The position numbers were made by a program, and so were the translations under genes. A stretch of 37,357 nt of DNA from Candidatus Omnitrophota bacterium. GTDB lineage: Bacteria; Omnitrophota; Gorgyraeia; Zapsychrales; Zapsychraceae. The stretch is taken from NCBI GenBank assembly GCA_021108075.1, contig JAIORP010000085.1, positions 1 to 37,357 of the forward strand, written 5' to 3'. Under the pieces are notes generated by a model. It saw only the letters and a program-made list of their open reading frames with translations. It was not told the DNA's origin and did not search any database. Below, piece after piece: positions 1-10,300 of this stretch (position 1 is the first letter of the stretch; every line of letters starts with the position of its first letter).

Positions 1-2326
1 TACACTTGGGCATTTGCCAGAGCCTCTGGCTACCCACAGATTTTATTAACGAGGCATTTTTAGTTTGATTTAAGCGGTCGATATATGATTGCTTAACACG
101 AAATCCTAACGCCCTTGCCTGAAGAGCATCCCGCAAGGCTTTAGGCCCCTCCCCCTTTTTGTCCCAAACAACAGACCGATTATAAAAGGCGGCGGCGTAG
201 CGTTTATCAAGTTGAATGGCCGTTGAAAAATCACGCAGGGCTTGATCATAATCTTTTTTCTTGAAATAGACCGTTCCTCGATTCACATAGGCTTTAATAT
301 AGCGGGAATTCAACGTGATCGCGCGATTGTATGATTGCAAAGCCAGATCGAACTCCTTCATTTCAAGATGCAAATTTCCCTTATTATAAAATGCTTTCTC
401 AAAATGATGGTCTGCTAAAACCGCGCGATCAAAGTCTGCAATAGCATTCTGGTACAATTTCTGATGATAAAACAGATTTCCCCGGTTATAATACGCTCGG
501 GCATTATCTCCATCCAGTCCAACTGAATAATTATAATCCTTCAGAGCTAAATCTTCTCTCAGCAAGGCCCGGTAAATATTTCCACGATTATTGTAAGCCT
601 GCGCATAGTCCTCCTTCAGTCGGACCGTCTCAGAATAATCCTCCAGGGCGAGGCTGTATTTTTTCTGGGATTGATATAATATAGCACGATTATAATAAAC
701 TTCAGGGTCATTGGGATTCCTGCTATTGGCCTGATTCAAGTCGGAAAGTGATTGATCAAAATTTCCCATTTTATAATACAAAACACCACGGTTGTTGTAA
801 GCACTGGACACTCCCGGGTTCAAACGGATGGCTTTGTTGAAATCAGATAAAGCAAGGGGGAAAAAGCCGCGTTTGGTATAGATAATACCGCGGTTAATGA
901 GTGCCTTATGAAAGAAAGGATAAATCTTGATCGAGTGATTCAAATAAAACATGCCTGAATCCAACCTGTTTTGCTTGAGATAGGCTTTACCAAGGTTCAT
1001 ATACGGACGTGCTTTTTTCGGTGATTTCTTAATAACATCTTTCCATAAAGAAATTTCTGTGTGCCAAACCATATTACGCTGAAACGTTAATATTCCCATC
1101 ATGGAAATGATGACAGCCAGACAAAAGACGCTCGCCTTCTTTGATGATATAAAGTGAAACACACCGAGAACAAAACTCAGGCATAATCCAATTGACAGCA
1201 AATACATCTTATGTTCAAAGATGACATGACGGCGGGGAACCAAATTGGGCAAAAAAGTGATCACAAACCATAATAATCCAAAAGCCATCAGCCTATTTCT
1301 TGTGTAAACCCGTCGAATCGCAGTTAGAAACAAAAGAACACCCAAAAGGCTCAGAAAAGTTTTCCACTCAAACAAATGATGTGACATTGGAAAATCATAA
1401 TCCAAATTCAAAGAAACAGGATAAATAAACAACCGCAAAAAAGTCATGAAGACTCTTGCCTGCGTTAAAAGATACTTATCCAGTGTCAAAATATCACCCA
1501 TATGCGAAGACGATACACGCGGGGCGAGTAGAATATTCTGAAATTTAAACCCATATAAAGACGGAACAATCGCCATCAGAAGGATTAAAATCGTGAGCAA
1601 AAAAATCAACCACGCTTTATTCCCCGGCAAACGCGGTTGACTGTCCTGTGCAGGCAAAATAAAAAGATACTCTATCAAAACAATAATAATGGGAACTGTG
1701 ATAAGAATTTCTTTGGTCAGCATACCACAAACAGAAAAACAAACAAAAAGAAGAAGGAAAAAAACTTTCTTTTTGAAAGCCACCGTCATTCGGTGACAAA
1801 TATACATATTGACCGCACTGATATAAAACAAAGTCGCCATCGACGCGAAACGCTGCGTGATATAGGTGACGGCCTGGGTTTGAATGGGGTGCGCCGCGAA
1901 TAAGAACACGCCTAAATAGGCAATGACAAAACGGTCTTCGCGCAACCTTTTTTTTCGGATGGAATCATGTTCATCTTGTCTCTTGAGATATAGGTTGATG
2001 AGATGTTGATAAAAGATATACACTTGCCAGACAGATAAAAGATGGATAAAAAAATTAGTCAGGTGATACCCGAAAACGTTGAGCTTATGGATTCGATAAT
2101 TCAGCGCAAATGTCATGAACCCGAGGAAACGAGATGGATGGCTCAAAAAACCCCAAATGCTTCTGAAGTCTGAGATGTTTCGTAATGTGGAATTCTTCGC
2201 GATATAATCGAAGTCATCAAATTGAAATGATGCATGAAAACTATTGCTGTACGCCAAAATAATGACCAGCAGAAGCAGTAGCGCGCATAAAATTTTTTTT
2301 GGCGTCAGGTCCTGAAATGAATGCAT
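1..2326 (-). CDS. TMTC-like multi-pass membrane protein with TPR tail (third paralog, C-terminus outside window)
   Basis: The frame is open from the ATG at 2326 to the left edge (about 775 residues), so the C-terminus is missing. The N-terminus is a hydrophobic helix followed by FQFDDFDYIAKN (acidic pair at about residues 37-38). An HPIQTQAVTYITQR motif follows at about residue 140, then a membrane segment with TKE, then a VPRRHVIFEHK segment. TPR repeats fill the part left of about position 1080. The membrane half matches the two upstream paralogs and the TMTC (DUF1736) layout of eukaryotic protein O-mannosyltransferases, which have a GT-C fold. A glycosyltransferase role is inferred from that pattern; sugar and acceptor are unknown. 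It starts 3 bases after the stop of the upstream paralog, so it is probably co-transcribed and coupled. No strong Shine-Dalgarno is seen. Confidence 0.85.
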   Translation of the reverse strand, partial: MHSFQDLTPKKILCALLLLLVIILAYSNSFHASFQFDDFDYIAKNSTLRNISDFRSIWGFLSHPSRFLGFMTFALNYRIHKLNVFGYHLTNFFIHLLSVWQVYIFYQHLINLYLKRQDEHDSIRKKRLREDRFVIAYLGVFLFAAHPIQTQAVTYITQRFASMATLFYISAVNMYICHRMTVAFKKKVFFLLLFVCFSVCGMLTKEILITVPIIIVLIEYLFILPAQDSQPRLPGNKAWLIFLLTILILLMAIVPSLYGFKFQNILLAPRVSSSHMGDILTLDKYLLTQARVFMTFLRLFIYPVSLNLDYDFPMSHHLFEWKTFLSLLGVLLFLTAIRRVYTRNRLMAFGLLWFVITFLPNLVPRRHVIFEHKMYLLSIGLCLSFVLGVFHFISSKKASVFCLAVIISMMGILTFQRNMVWHTEISLWKDVIKKSPKKARPYMNLGKAYLKQNRLDSGMFYLNHSIKIYPFFHKALINRGIIYTKRGFFPLALSDFNKAIRLNPGVSSAYNNRGVLYYKMGNFDQSLSDLNQANSRNPNDPEVYYNRAILYQSQKKYSLALEDYSETVRLKEDYAQAYNNRGNIYRALLREDLALKDYNYSVGLDGDNARAYYNRGNLFYHQKLYQNAIADFDRAVLADHHFEKAFYNKGNLHLEMKEFDLALQSYNRAITLNSRYIKAYVNRGTVYFKKKDYDQALRDFSTAIQLDKRYAAAFYNRSVVWDKKGEGPKALRDALQARALGFRVKQSYIDRLNQTKNASLIKSVGSQRLWQMPKC

Positions 2327-2329
2327 AGT

Positions 2330-4840
2330 TTATTTCATCATTTTTTCAACTTGTTCACGGGGCATAATAATATCTGCCGTAATGGTGTTGCTCGATCGCT
2401 TGATCTTATCCCTTGGAGAACCCTTAAGCATCTGGATGTAGTCATAACTGACGTTGTACCCCAAATTTTTTGCTGTTACGGCATCACTTAATGCCACCTG
2501 TGTTTGCCCCTTTTGATTGTAAATCAAAGAGCGCATATAATAGGCCATGGCGAAATCCGGTTTAATCTGAATAATGGTGTCAAAATCCGCTATAGCTAAA
2601 TCATACTGTCGCTTTTGATAATGAATAATCCCTTTGTTCCCGTAAGCAGACACATAACGAGGATTCAATTCAAGCGCATGTTCATAATCCCTCAAAGCAA
2701 TCTTAAATTGCCCCATAGATTTGAACAATAGTCCACGATAATTAAATAATTCAGGCGATGGACTGATCACAATCGCAGCGTTCAAATTTTCCAAGGCTAA
2801 TTTCAAACGTCCTTCACTCTTATGCAATAAAGCTCTGTTAATATACACATCGACATAATCAGACTTTAAATTCAAGGCTTCAGCGTACTCATTCAAGGCC
2901 ATCATGACCTTACCTTGATAACGGTAAATATCCCCGCGATGCGCATAAATCTTGGGATCTGAAGGGATAAATTCCACGGCCTTAGCATAAAATTCCAAGG
3001 CGTTCGCGTAATCTCCCTCCAATTCATGGATCAAAGCAATGTTCGCAAAGGCTTCACCATAATGAGGATCGATATCAAGGACGATCAAATATTCTTGAAT
3101 GGCCTGATTATACTTATTTTGTTTACGAAAAACATTGCCGCGCTGTAAATAAACATCCGCATCTTCCGAATTTAGGTCCAGGTAAGACTGATAATCCTTC
3201 AGAGCCAGATCAAACATTTCCAAACCTTCATAAGCTTTCCCTCTCCTCAAATACACCTTAAAAAAATCCGGGTTAAGGGCCAGGCACGTATTAAAATCAT
3301 GTGCCGCTTGTTCATACCTGTTCATCTTCACTAAGGTATTACCACGATTATAATAAGGCTTATGATAGTTCTGATTGAGAACGATCGACCGGTCATAATC
3401 TTTTAAAGCCTGATCATATTTCTTTAGTTGTTGGTAAAGATTCCCCCGGTTATTAAAAGCGACATCGGAGTCCGGTTTGATTTCGATCGCTTTATTAATA
3501 TATTTTAAAGCCTCCAGGTATTCACCTTCAGCAGATAACGCTTTAGATAAATTAAGATTAGGATAAAATTTGTTTGGAGATTTCCGGATCACGTCACTCC
3601 ATAGTGAAATTTCATCTTTCCAAACCCGGTTTCTTTCCAGGGTCATCACCCCGAAAATATATGATATTAACAGAACGATGAGGATCGTTAATGTTTTCCC
3701 TTTGAAACAACGAAACAAAAAGCCGATCAGGACCAAACAAAAACCGACCGAAGCCAGGTAGAGTTTATGTTCAAAAATCACATGCGGTCGGGGAATAAAG
3801 TTCACAGACAACACGATAAAAAACCAAAATACACCAAAGCTCATGATAGGATATTTGCGGCGCAGTAAAAAGGCGGCACCCAACAAGGACATCAGCCATA
3901 ACAGACAACCCAAAGTTTTCCATTCCAATAAACTTTGCGACAAGGGAAAATCATAATCCAAATTCTGATTGATCGGCACAACAAGCAAACGCGTAAAGGT
4001 CGAGAGGACCCGGAATTGGGTTAAAATATATTTAGGCCATGTGATCACCTCCCCATGATGGGATTCTGAAATCCTGGGTGAGAACACAACGCTTTTCATA
4101 TTGAAATTAAAAAGGAAGGGTATCACCAATAAAGAGATGATCGCGAAAAAAATGAACAAAAACAATGCTGGGCTGCGCGAGTTGTAATAATCTCTTCGAA
4201 GCAAGAATAGTTCGATAAGTATCAGCATGACCGGCAATGTGATAAAAATTTCTTTGGTAAATAGGCCCAAAAATGTTGCGGCCAACATTAAACCATAAAA
4301 AAAGATACGGACACAACCGTTGGAATACATTCGAGCCTGCAAAAATGAGCAGACAGCGACCAGATAGAAAAATGTCGCTAAGGAAGCGAAGCGCTGTGAT
4401 ATGTATGTCACAGCCTGTGTTTGAACAGGGTGTACAACAAAAATGATGGCCGTAAAAAAACTGATCAGCATCTGGTTCTGTTTTAAGAATCCTCCCTCAA
4501 ACTGAGGCAGTGATATGATTTGCCACGCAAAAATGAAAACGAGCAAGGCATTGAAAATGTGGATAAGGGTATTGACCAAATGGTAGCCGGACGGATCCAA
4601 CTGATGAAAATGATAATTAAGCGCGAATGTCATGAAACCAACAAACCGGGATGGTGGCTGCATCACATTCCAAACAGCATTAAGATCTTTGATATCACGA
4701 ATACCTGTATTATCGACAATGAAGGAAAAATCATCAAACTGGAAAGAATAAGTCAGCGTTTGATGGTAAAGAAAAAAGCCGACAAAAACAATAACAATCG
4801 CTAACAAACCGATAGTCAAGGCGTTCTGGATACTATTCAT
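2330..4840 (-). CDS. TMTC-like GT-C family membrane protein with C-terminal TPR array (second paralog)
   Basis: This protein has 836 residues. Residues 8-27 form the first membrane helix. FQFDDF (D36, D37) lies in the first external loop, where GT-C enzymes place catalytic acidic residues. SRFVGFMTFALNY and GYHLVN follow, then HPVQTQAVTYISQR from H137, an FTKE segment, and PRPHVIFEHKLYLAS before the last helices. About eleven TPR units fill residues 420-800. The HP-x-x-T-x-AV-x(3)-R pattern together with the DD loop is characteristic of TMTC/DUF1736 proteins, and the GT-C assignment rests on it. TPRs may bind the acceptor protein or a partner. AGAGGA at 4849-4854 sits 8 bases from the ATG, supporting this start. 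The 163-base gap to the upstream paralog could hold a secondary promoter. Confidence 0.9.
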   Translation of the reverse strand: MNSIQNALTIGLLAIVIVFVGFFLYHQTLTYSFQFDDFSFIVDNTGIRDIKDLNAVWNVMQPPSRFVGFMTFALNYHFHQLDPSGYHLVNTLIHIFNALLVFIFAWQIISLPQFEGGFLKQNQMLISFFTAIIFVVHPVQTQAVTYISQRFASLATFFYLVAVCSFLQARMYSNGCVRIFFYGLMLAATFLGLFTKEIFITLPVMLILIELFLLRRDYYNSRSPALFLFIFFAIISLLVIPFLFNFNMKSVVFSPRISESHHGEVITWPKYILTQFRVLSTFTRLLVVPINQNLDYDFPLSQSLLEWKTLGCLLWLMSLLGAAFLLRRKYPIMSFGVFWFFIVLSVNFIPRPHVIFEHKLYLASVGFCLVLIGFLFRCFKGKTLTILIVLLISYIFGVMTLERNRVWKDEISLWSDVIRKSPNKFYPNLNLSKALSAEGEYLEALKYINKAIEIKPDSDVAFNNRGNLYQQLKKYDQALKDYDRSIVLNQNYHKPYYNRGNTLVKMNRYEQAAHDFNTCLALNPDFFKVYLRRGKAYEGLEMFDLALKDYQSYLDLNSEDADVYLQRGNVFRKQNKYNQAIQEYLIVLDIDPHYGEAFANIALIHELEGDYANALEFYAKAVEFIPSDPKIYAHRGDIYRYQGKVMMALNEYAEALNLKSDYVDVYINRALLHKSEGRLKLALENLNAAIVISPSPELFNYRGLLFKSMGQFKIALRDYEHALELNPRYVSAYGNKGIIHYQKRQYDLAIADFDTIIQIKPDFAMAYYMRSLIYNQKGQTQVALSDAVTAKNLGYNVSYDYIQMLKGSPRDKIKRSSNTITADIIMPREQVEKMMK

Positions 4841-5003
4841 TATTTACATCCTCTTAAAACAACGACTCCAAACCTATGTGAATATTCTTGATGATGATCG
4901 AAAACACGTAATTTTCAAAATATCTATTGCCGATGGCAATCGTTCAATGACACGACATTATTTTACATCAGGAATATCGGTCAATCGTTAAATCGCACAT
5001 AAG

Positions 5004-7376
5004 TCATCGTTCACAAGTTACCTTCTTCCTGCTATTTTGCATATCAAATCCAAGATCCTGAGCCTTTTGACAATCTTCAGCCGCTTCCTGGCTAAGATTC
5101 ATCCCGCCATAAGTCAATGACCGGTAATAATAAAAAATCGCGACAGTGGGATTAAGTCTAATCGCCTGGTTAATGTCTTTCAACGCGCTTTCATAATTTT
5201 TTAAAATCCTGTTCACATTCGCGCGATTAGCAAAAGATTCGACTGCGCGGTCATTATTGCGGATAGCTTGATCAAAGTCTGAACGTGCTTGTTTATACTT
5301 CTTCAATTTTAAATACAAGCTTCCTCGGTTATTATAGCCAATATAATTGTTTGGCTCGGCCTGAATCGCGGCACTAAAACTTGCCAGGGCCTGGTCATGC
5401 TTATTGAGATGACGATAAATGATGCCTTGATGATTATGTGCCTCGAAATAGTCCGGTTCAAGTCTAAGCGCCTTTTCGACAAATTCAAGCGCGACTAAAA
5501 GCTCACCGCGAGATTCATGAAGCAATCCCAAGTTATAATGGGCATCGGCCGAACGGGGATTCAGATCTATAGCTTGATTAAAGTCAGATAAAGCATCGTT
5601 AAACGTCCCTTTTTGAGCCCAAACGATTCCTCGATTATTGTACGCTTGTGACAATAGCGGATTAAGTTCGATCGCCTTATTCAAGTCTTTTAAAGCGAGC
5701 TCATAACGTCTGATGTCTTTATAAACATTCCCGCGGTTGCTGTACGCATTAGCAGAATCGGGATTCAATTCTATGGCCTTATCAAAATTTTCAAGAGCGA
5801 AATTATATTCATCCATACGCACATAAACGTTACCCCTGTTCAGGTAGGCTTTATCAAACGACGGATTGATATTGATCGATTGCCGATAATGGGACAACGC
5901 TAAGGGATAATTCTTCCGGCTAAAGTGAATCATACCAATATTATTATAAGCCTTAAAACTACCGGGGCAGATCTCCAGGGCTGTCTCATAATTTAACAGG
6001 GCGGCATCATATGCTTTTTTGTGCATCAATGCTGTTCCTAAAGCTAAATATCCTCTGGATTTATTCGGTGATTTTTTAATGACATCCGTCCATAGTGAAA
6101 TTTCATCGTTCCAAACCTCATTTCGCTTTACCGTGGCCACACTCATCACGCAGATGACAGTACAAAGAATTCCAAAAACGATTTTCTTGTTTTGAATTCG
6201 CGTGTAAAGAAAATAAACAAACGCAAGGCAAAGACCAACTGAAGCTAAATAACATTTATGCTCAAAAATAAGATGCCGTCTGGGCACAAAATTCGCGAGT
6301 AAGACAATATAAAACCAAAAAAGACCGAACGCATAGAATTTTTTCTTTAGAAATAACCAAATGGCCAGGGCCAAACCTCCGAAATAAACAAAAACTCCCC
6401 ACAGGGCATTAATATCAAACAATGATCTCAGCAATGGATAATCATAATCAAGGTTTTGGTTGATCGGTAGGACCATTAAACGCATAAAAGTCGTGGTCAC
6501 CCGAAATTGCGTTAAGAGATACGGCCAGAAAGTGATGATATCCCCGTCGTGCGATCCTGATGGACGTTCTGCAAACAAAATCGCGCTAATTTTAAAAGAA
6601 AATATTAAGGGAATGATCGCAAGAAAAAAAAGCAAGACGCATGAAAAAATAAGTATCTCTTTTTTGGAGTAAGCTTTTTTCTCAACGCCGCGCAACAGTA
6701 CCGCTAAAAAAGCGATCATGACAGGAAGTGTTATCACAATTTCTTTTGTAAACATACCCAGTACCGCAGCCAACATGGCATATAAAACATAAACCACACG
6801 GACAAACTTACTCTCCAGATCATATGTGTTCAGGAAAAATGCGATAGAACAAAGATAAAATAATGTCGCCAATGAAGCAAAGCGTTGCGAGATATACGTA
6901 ACGGCCTGAGTCTGAACCGGATGTGACAAAAACAGAAGCGCGCCAAAAAAACTGATCAAAAGTATTTCTTTCATTGACAAACCGGGGATAATCTTTCGCC
7001 GCACGGCAATCGAAAAAATAAGATATCCCAAAGTCCAGACCCAGAATGTGTTTAAGAGGTGTATGGCAATATTCGTAATATGATAACCCTGCGTATCAAA
7101 TTTATGAAAAAAATAATTAAAAGCGAACGTATATAGCCCGACAGGTCGTGAGGGCTGACTGATAACAGCTTTAAGGATGCCCCTGGGGTTGTTAATCGTT
7201 CTTAAGGCGGGATTCTCCAGGATAAACGCCTTATCGTCAAACTGAAAAGGCTGTTGGATCGTGTTGTGATATAAGGCTGTTCCAAGCCCTACGATGAAGA
7301 CCACACCAAGAAAAACACCTAAATTTAATTTCCATTGACCGGGAACTTTTTCTTTTTTGGCAAATCGACTTTTCAT
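5004..7376 (-). CDS. TMTC-like GT-C family membrane protein with C-terminal TPR array (first paralog)
   Basis: This protein has 790 residues. A short basic N-terminus (MKSRFAKKEK) precedes the first helix. FQFDDKAFILENPALR carries D47 and D48, and HPVQTQAVTYISQR starts at H152. An MFTKEIVITLP helix, NFVPRRHLIFEHKCYLAS and several more helices run to about residue 400. WNDEISLWTDVIKKSPNK marks the junction to about eleven TPR repeats (roughly 415-780). It aligns along its whole length with the two downstream paralogs, indicating tandem duplication and divergence. It begins 6 bases after the stop of the kinase/diguanylate cyclase gene, so it is almost certainly in the same operon. Glycosyl transfer is inferred from the TMTC-like pattern. 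The usual label 'O-GlcNAc transferase' would be wrong, because no GT41 catalytic domain follows the TPRs. Confidence 0.9.
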   Translation of the reverse strand: MKSRFAKKEKVPGQWKLNLGVFLGVVFIVGLGTALYHNTIQQPFQFDDKAFILENPALRTINNPRGILKAVISQPSRPVGLYTFAFNYFFHKFDTQGYHITNIAIHLLNTFWVWTLGYLIFSIAVRRKIIPGLSMKEILLISFFGALLFLSHPVQTQAVTYISQRFASLATLFYLCSIAFFLNTYDLESKFVRVVYVLYAMLAAVLGMFTKEIVITLPVMIAFLAVLLRGVEKKAYSKKEILIFSCVLLFFLAIIPLIFSFKISAILFAERPSGSHDGDIITFWPYLLTQFRVTTTFMRLMVLPINQNLDYDYPLLRSLFDINALWGVFVYFGGLALAIWLFLKKKFYAFGLFWFYIVLLANFVPRRHLIFEHKCYLASVGLCLAFVYFLYTRIQNKKIVFGILCTVICVMSVATVKRNEVWNDEISLWTDVIKKSPNKSRGYLALGTALMHKKAYDAALLNYETALEICPGSFKAYNNIGMIHFSRKNYPLALSHYRQSININPSFDKAYLNRGNVYVRMDEYNFALENFDKAIELNPDSANAYSNRGNVYKDIRRYELALKDLNKAIELNPLLSQAYNNRGIVWAQKGTFNDALSDFNQAIDLNPRSADAHYNLGLLHESRGELLVALEFVEKALRLEPDYFEAHNHQGIIYRHLNKHDQALASFSAAIQAEPNNYIGYNNRGSLYLKLKKYKQARSDFDQAIRNNDRAVESFANRANVNRILKNYESALKDINQAIRLNPTVAIFYYYRSLTYGGMNLSQEAAEDCQKAQDLGFDMQNSRKKVTCER

Positions 7377-7382
7377 GAATAG

Positions 7383-10300
7383 TTACAATATAGAAATATA
7401 ATTTTTTCCTTTAGACTTTGCCTCGTACAAGGCCCGGTCAGCATTTTGAATCAAGGTAAAATGATCCATTTCTTCTTGAAATTCTGTGATTCCAATACTG
7501 ACTGTAACGCTCAAGGTAACTTCTTCATCGGCATCATAATACGAATACTGATCGCTTTCGATAAGTTCCCTGATATGCTCGGCGCAGGCGTGCGCGGTCT
7601 TCTTATCGGTCTCATTGAGGATGATAATAAATTCATCTCCCCCATACCGGGCGGCAATATCGCTTTCGCGCAAACGGTCAATAATGACCGCGGAAACACG
7701 TTCGAGCACACGATCACCGATCTGATGCCCATAACGGTCATTGACGGCCTTAAATGAATCGATATCAATCATCATCAGACAAAATCTGCGGTGATAACGC
7801 TGGACGGCGTGAATGCATTTCAAAAGATAATCATGGAAAAATGTCCTATTGTACAAATGAGTAAGCCCATCCGTAATCGACTTCTTATATAAACAGGCAT
7901 TTTCAATCGAGATCGCCGCCTGGACTAACAAAGTTTTTAAAACATTTATTTTATCTTCGTTGAACAATCCTCCGATTAAATGATTGTCCAGGTAGACAAT
8001 CCCTACCATTTTATCCCGAAACATTAATGGAGCGCAACAGATACTTCTTAAGCCGTATTTCACGACACTGCGGTGGTGCGTGAGTTCATCATTATTGCTG
8101 GCATCTGTTACAATGACCTGTTCCTTTGTTTGTTCAACCTTATCGATGATGAATCGGCTAAACTCAAATTCCTTTTCCGTCAGCATGTTTTCATCCACAT
8201 TGCTGGCAACTTTTAATTCCAGCGGACGGGTTTCGTCTTCGGAATCTTTCAAAAATAAATATCCACGTTCAGCGCCGCTAATTTCAATGCTCACATCCAT
8301 AATTTTATCGAGTAATTCGTCCAGCTTAAGAATCGAGCTTAAATGCTGAGTGACCGTCAATATGGAGTCGAGTTCTAACTTGGTATATAACTTTGATTGA
8401 GCTGAAGTTGTCGGGTTGTCATCGAGGCCTAACAATGTTCGAAGTTTGCCGATGTAGTGACCGGCACCTATCTCTTTAAAAATCGCATAGCTTTCTCGTA
8501 GTTTCTTCTTGGCCAGATCATGACGGTCCATATCCTGCAACATCAGACCGTAAAAATATAACCCCTTGGCTGCTTCAAATCTTCGGTGACACTTCTGCGT
8601 ATGTTTGATGCTTTTTAAAAAATAAAACTCCGCTTTCGTGTAATCTTCTGTTACATGACAATAACGCCCCTTAATTCTAAGGGCGCTTCCATAGTTGTTA
8701 ACCCATGCACGGGATTTTTTCAATCCGATATCGACGAATTTCTTTGCCTGATCAAGGTCACAGGCGTCATACCGCTCTAAATACCGCTCTAAATATGCTT
8801 CAGCTAAATATTGATAGACATGAATTTTATACTCATTTAAGAATCGGTGACTTTCATGCAAATCCTTTGACTCATTCAAAAAAGTAATCGCTTGATCGTA
8901 ATCCCCACGCTCTATTTCCAGATAGCCGGAGTTGAATAAAGAATAACACAGGTAGGGCTTCGTATCATATTTACGGCAAACCGAACGGGCTGTACGCAGA
9001 TGCCCGTCAGCCCGATCAAACTCTCCCTTTTCAATAAAACAGGACCCCAGGGAAGAGTTCGCGGAACCAATCCCTCCACTGTCCTTGTTCCGTTTACAAA
9101 GCTGATGATATTGACCATAATAACGCAAACTCTTTTCATAATCAGCCATATATCGGTACAAATGTCCTTTGCCGTTATATATCAAGGCTAATTCCCAGAC
9201 ATCACCGACCCTGGAATAAATATGCTCGGATTTCGTGAAACACTCTAAGGCCCGGTGAAGTTCTCCTGTCCAGGAAAAACCGTATCCGCTATAACGGAAG
9301 ATATCGGATTGTCCCATATCATTTTGAAATTGCCTTTGAATACTGAGACAGGTGCTCAAGATACTGAATCCGATCCTTTTCTTTTGTATTGTGATAAAAA
9401 TGCCCGCATAAAACAAAAGTGCTTCGGCTAGCCGGGTTGACTTTCCAATCTTAAAAATGGATAACCGAACCATCCTTAAGACAATGTATAAATATTTTAT
9501 CGCATCGTTGAGGATGTAATTCAATATTAAAGTCTGGTAAATTTCATAAATTTTATCCGCCTCTTTGCTGATGTCAGCCTTATTTTTGATTTTTACAAAA
9601 TCGACAAACCGAAAAAGCATTATAAAAACATTAATAAACCCTTCTTTTAGTAAGGCAAGTTTGAACGCTTTCGGCTCTGTCGGGATATGGACACCTAATA
9701 GTTCCAGCGCTTCAAAGTGGGCGTTCTCGGAATTTTTATAATCACCCAAACGAAAATAAGCCAAACCTTTCTGTGACAGCAAATCAGCCTTATTGCTGTT
9801 CTTCGTCGTTGTTAATAACAGGGCATCGGTGAGGTTAATCGCCTCGCGGTAACGTCCGATAACAACATAACACCTTAAGAGCCCATCCTGAGATTTTTTC
9901 CAGACATCTTTATCCGGCTCAGGGCGAAATTCAAGAATGCTAATGACTTTCAAGTAATACTTAACAGCTTCATCATAAGCATGTTCTTTATAAAAAATGT
10001 CGGCCACTGGCAACGCATACTGCAAAAATTTTTTTTGATTGCCACCTTCATCATAGTGGTACGCCAAATCCAATAAACAGCCTTGCAGGGCAGGGCTATT
10101 TTGTTGCTCAATCAACGCGGCAATATCAAGATGGATTTGCCGGCGGTCATCAACGTTAATTTGCTGATAAAAGGCCTTGCGGATTTTATCATGGACAAAT
10201 TGTATATCACCTTTCAAGGCGCCATGCTGCAAAAGTTGAAGGCTGATACATTGATCAATCAGGCTAATGATGTGTTCCTCTGTTTTATTAAAAAATAAAA

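Noticed and set aside
1..7376. Calling the TPR proteins O-GlcNAc transferases
   Set aside because: TPR similarity alone causes that label. No GT41 catalytic domain follows the repeats, and the membrane half points to a TMTC-like GT-C fold.
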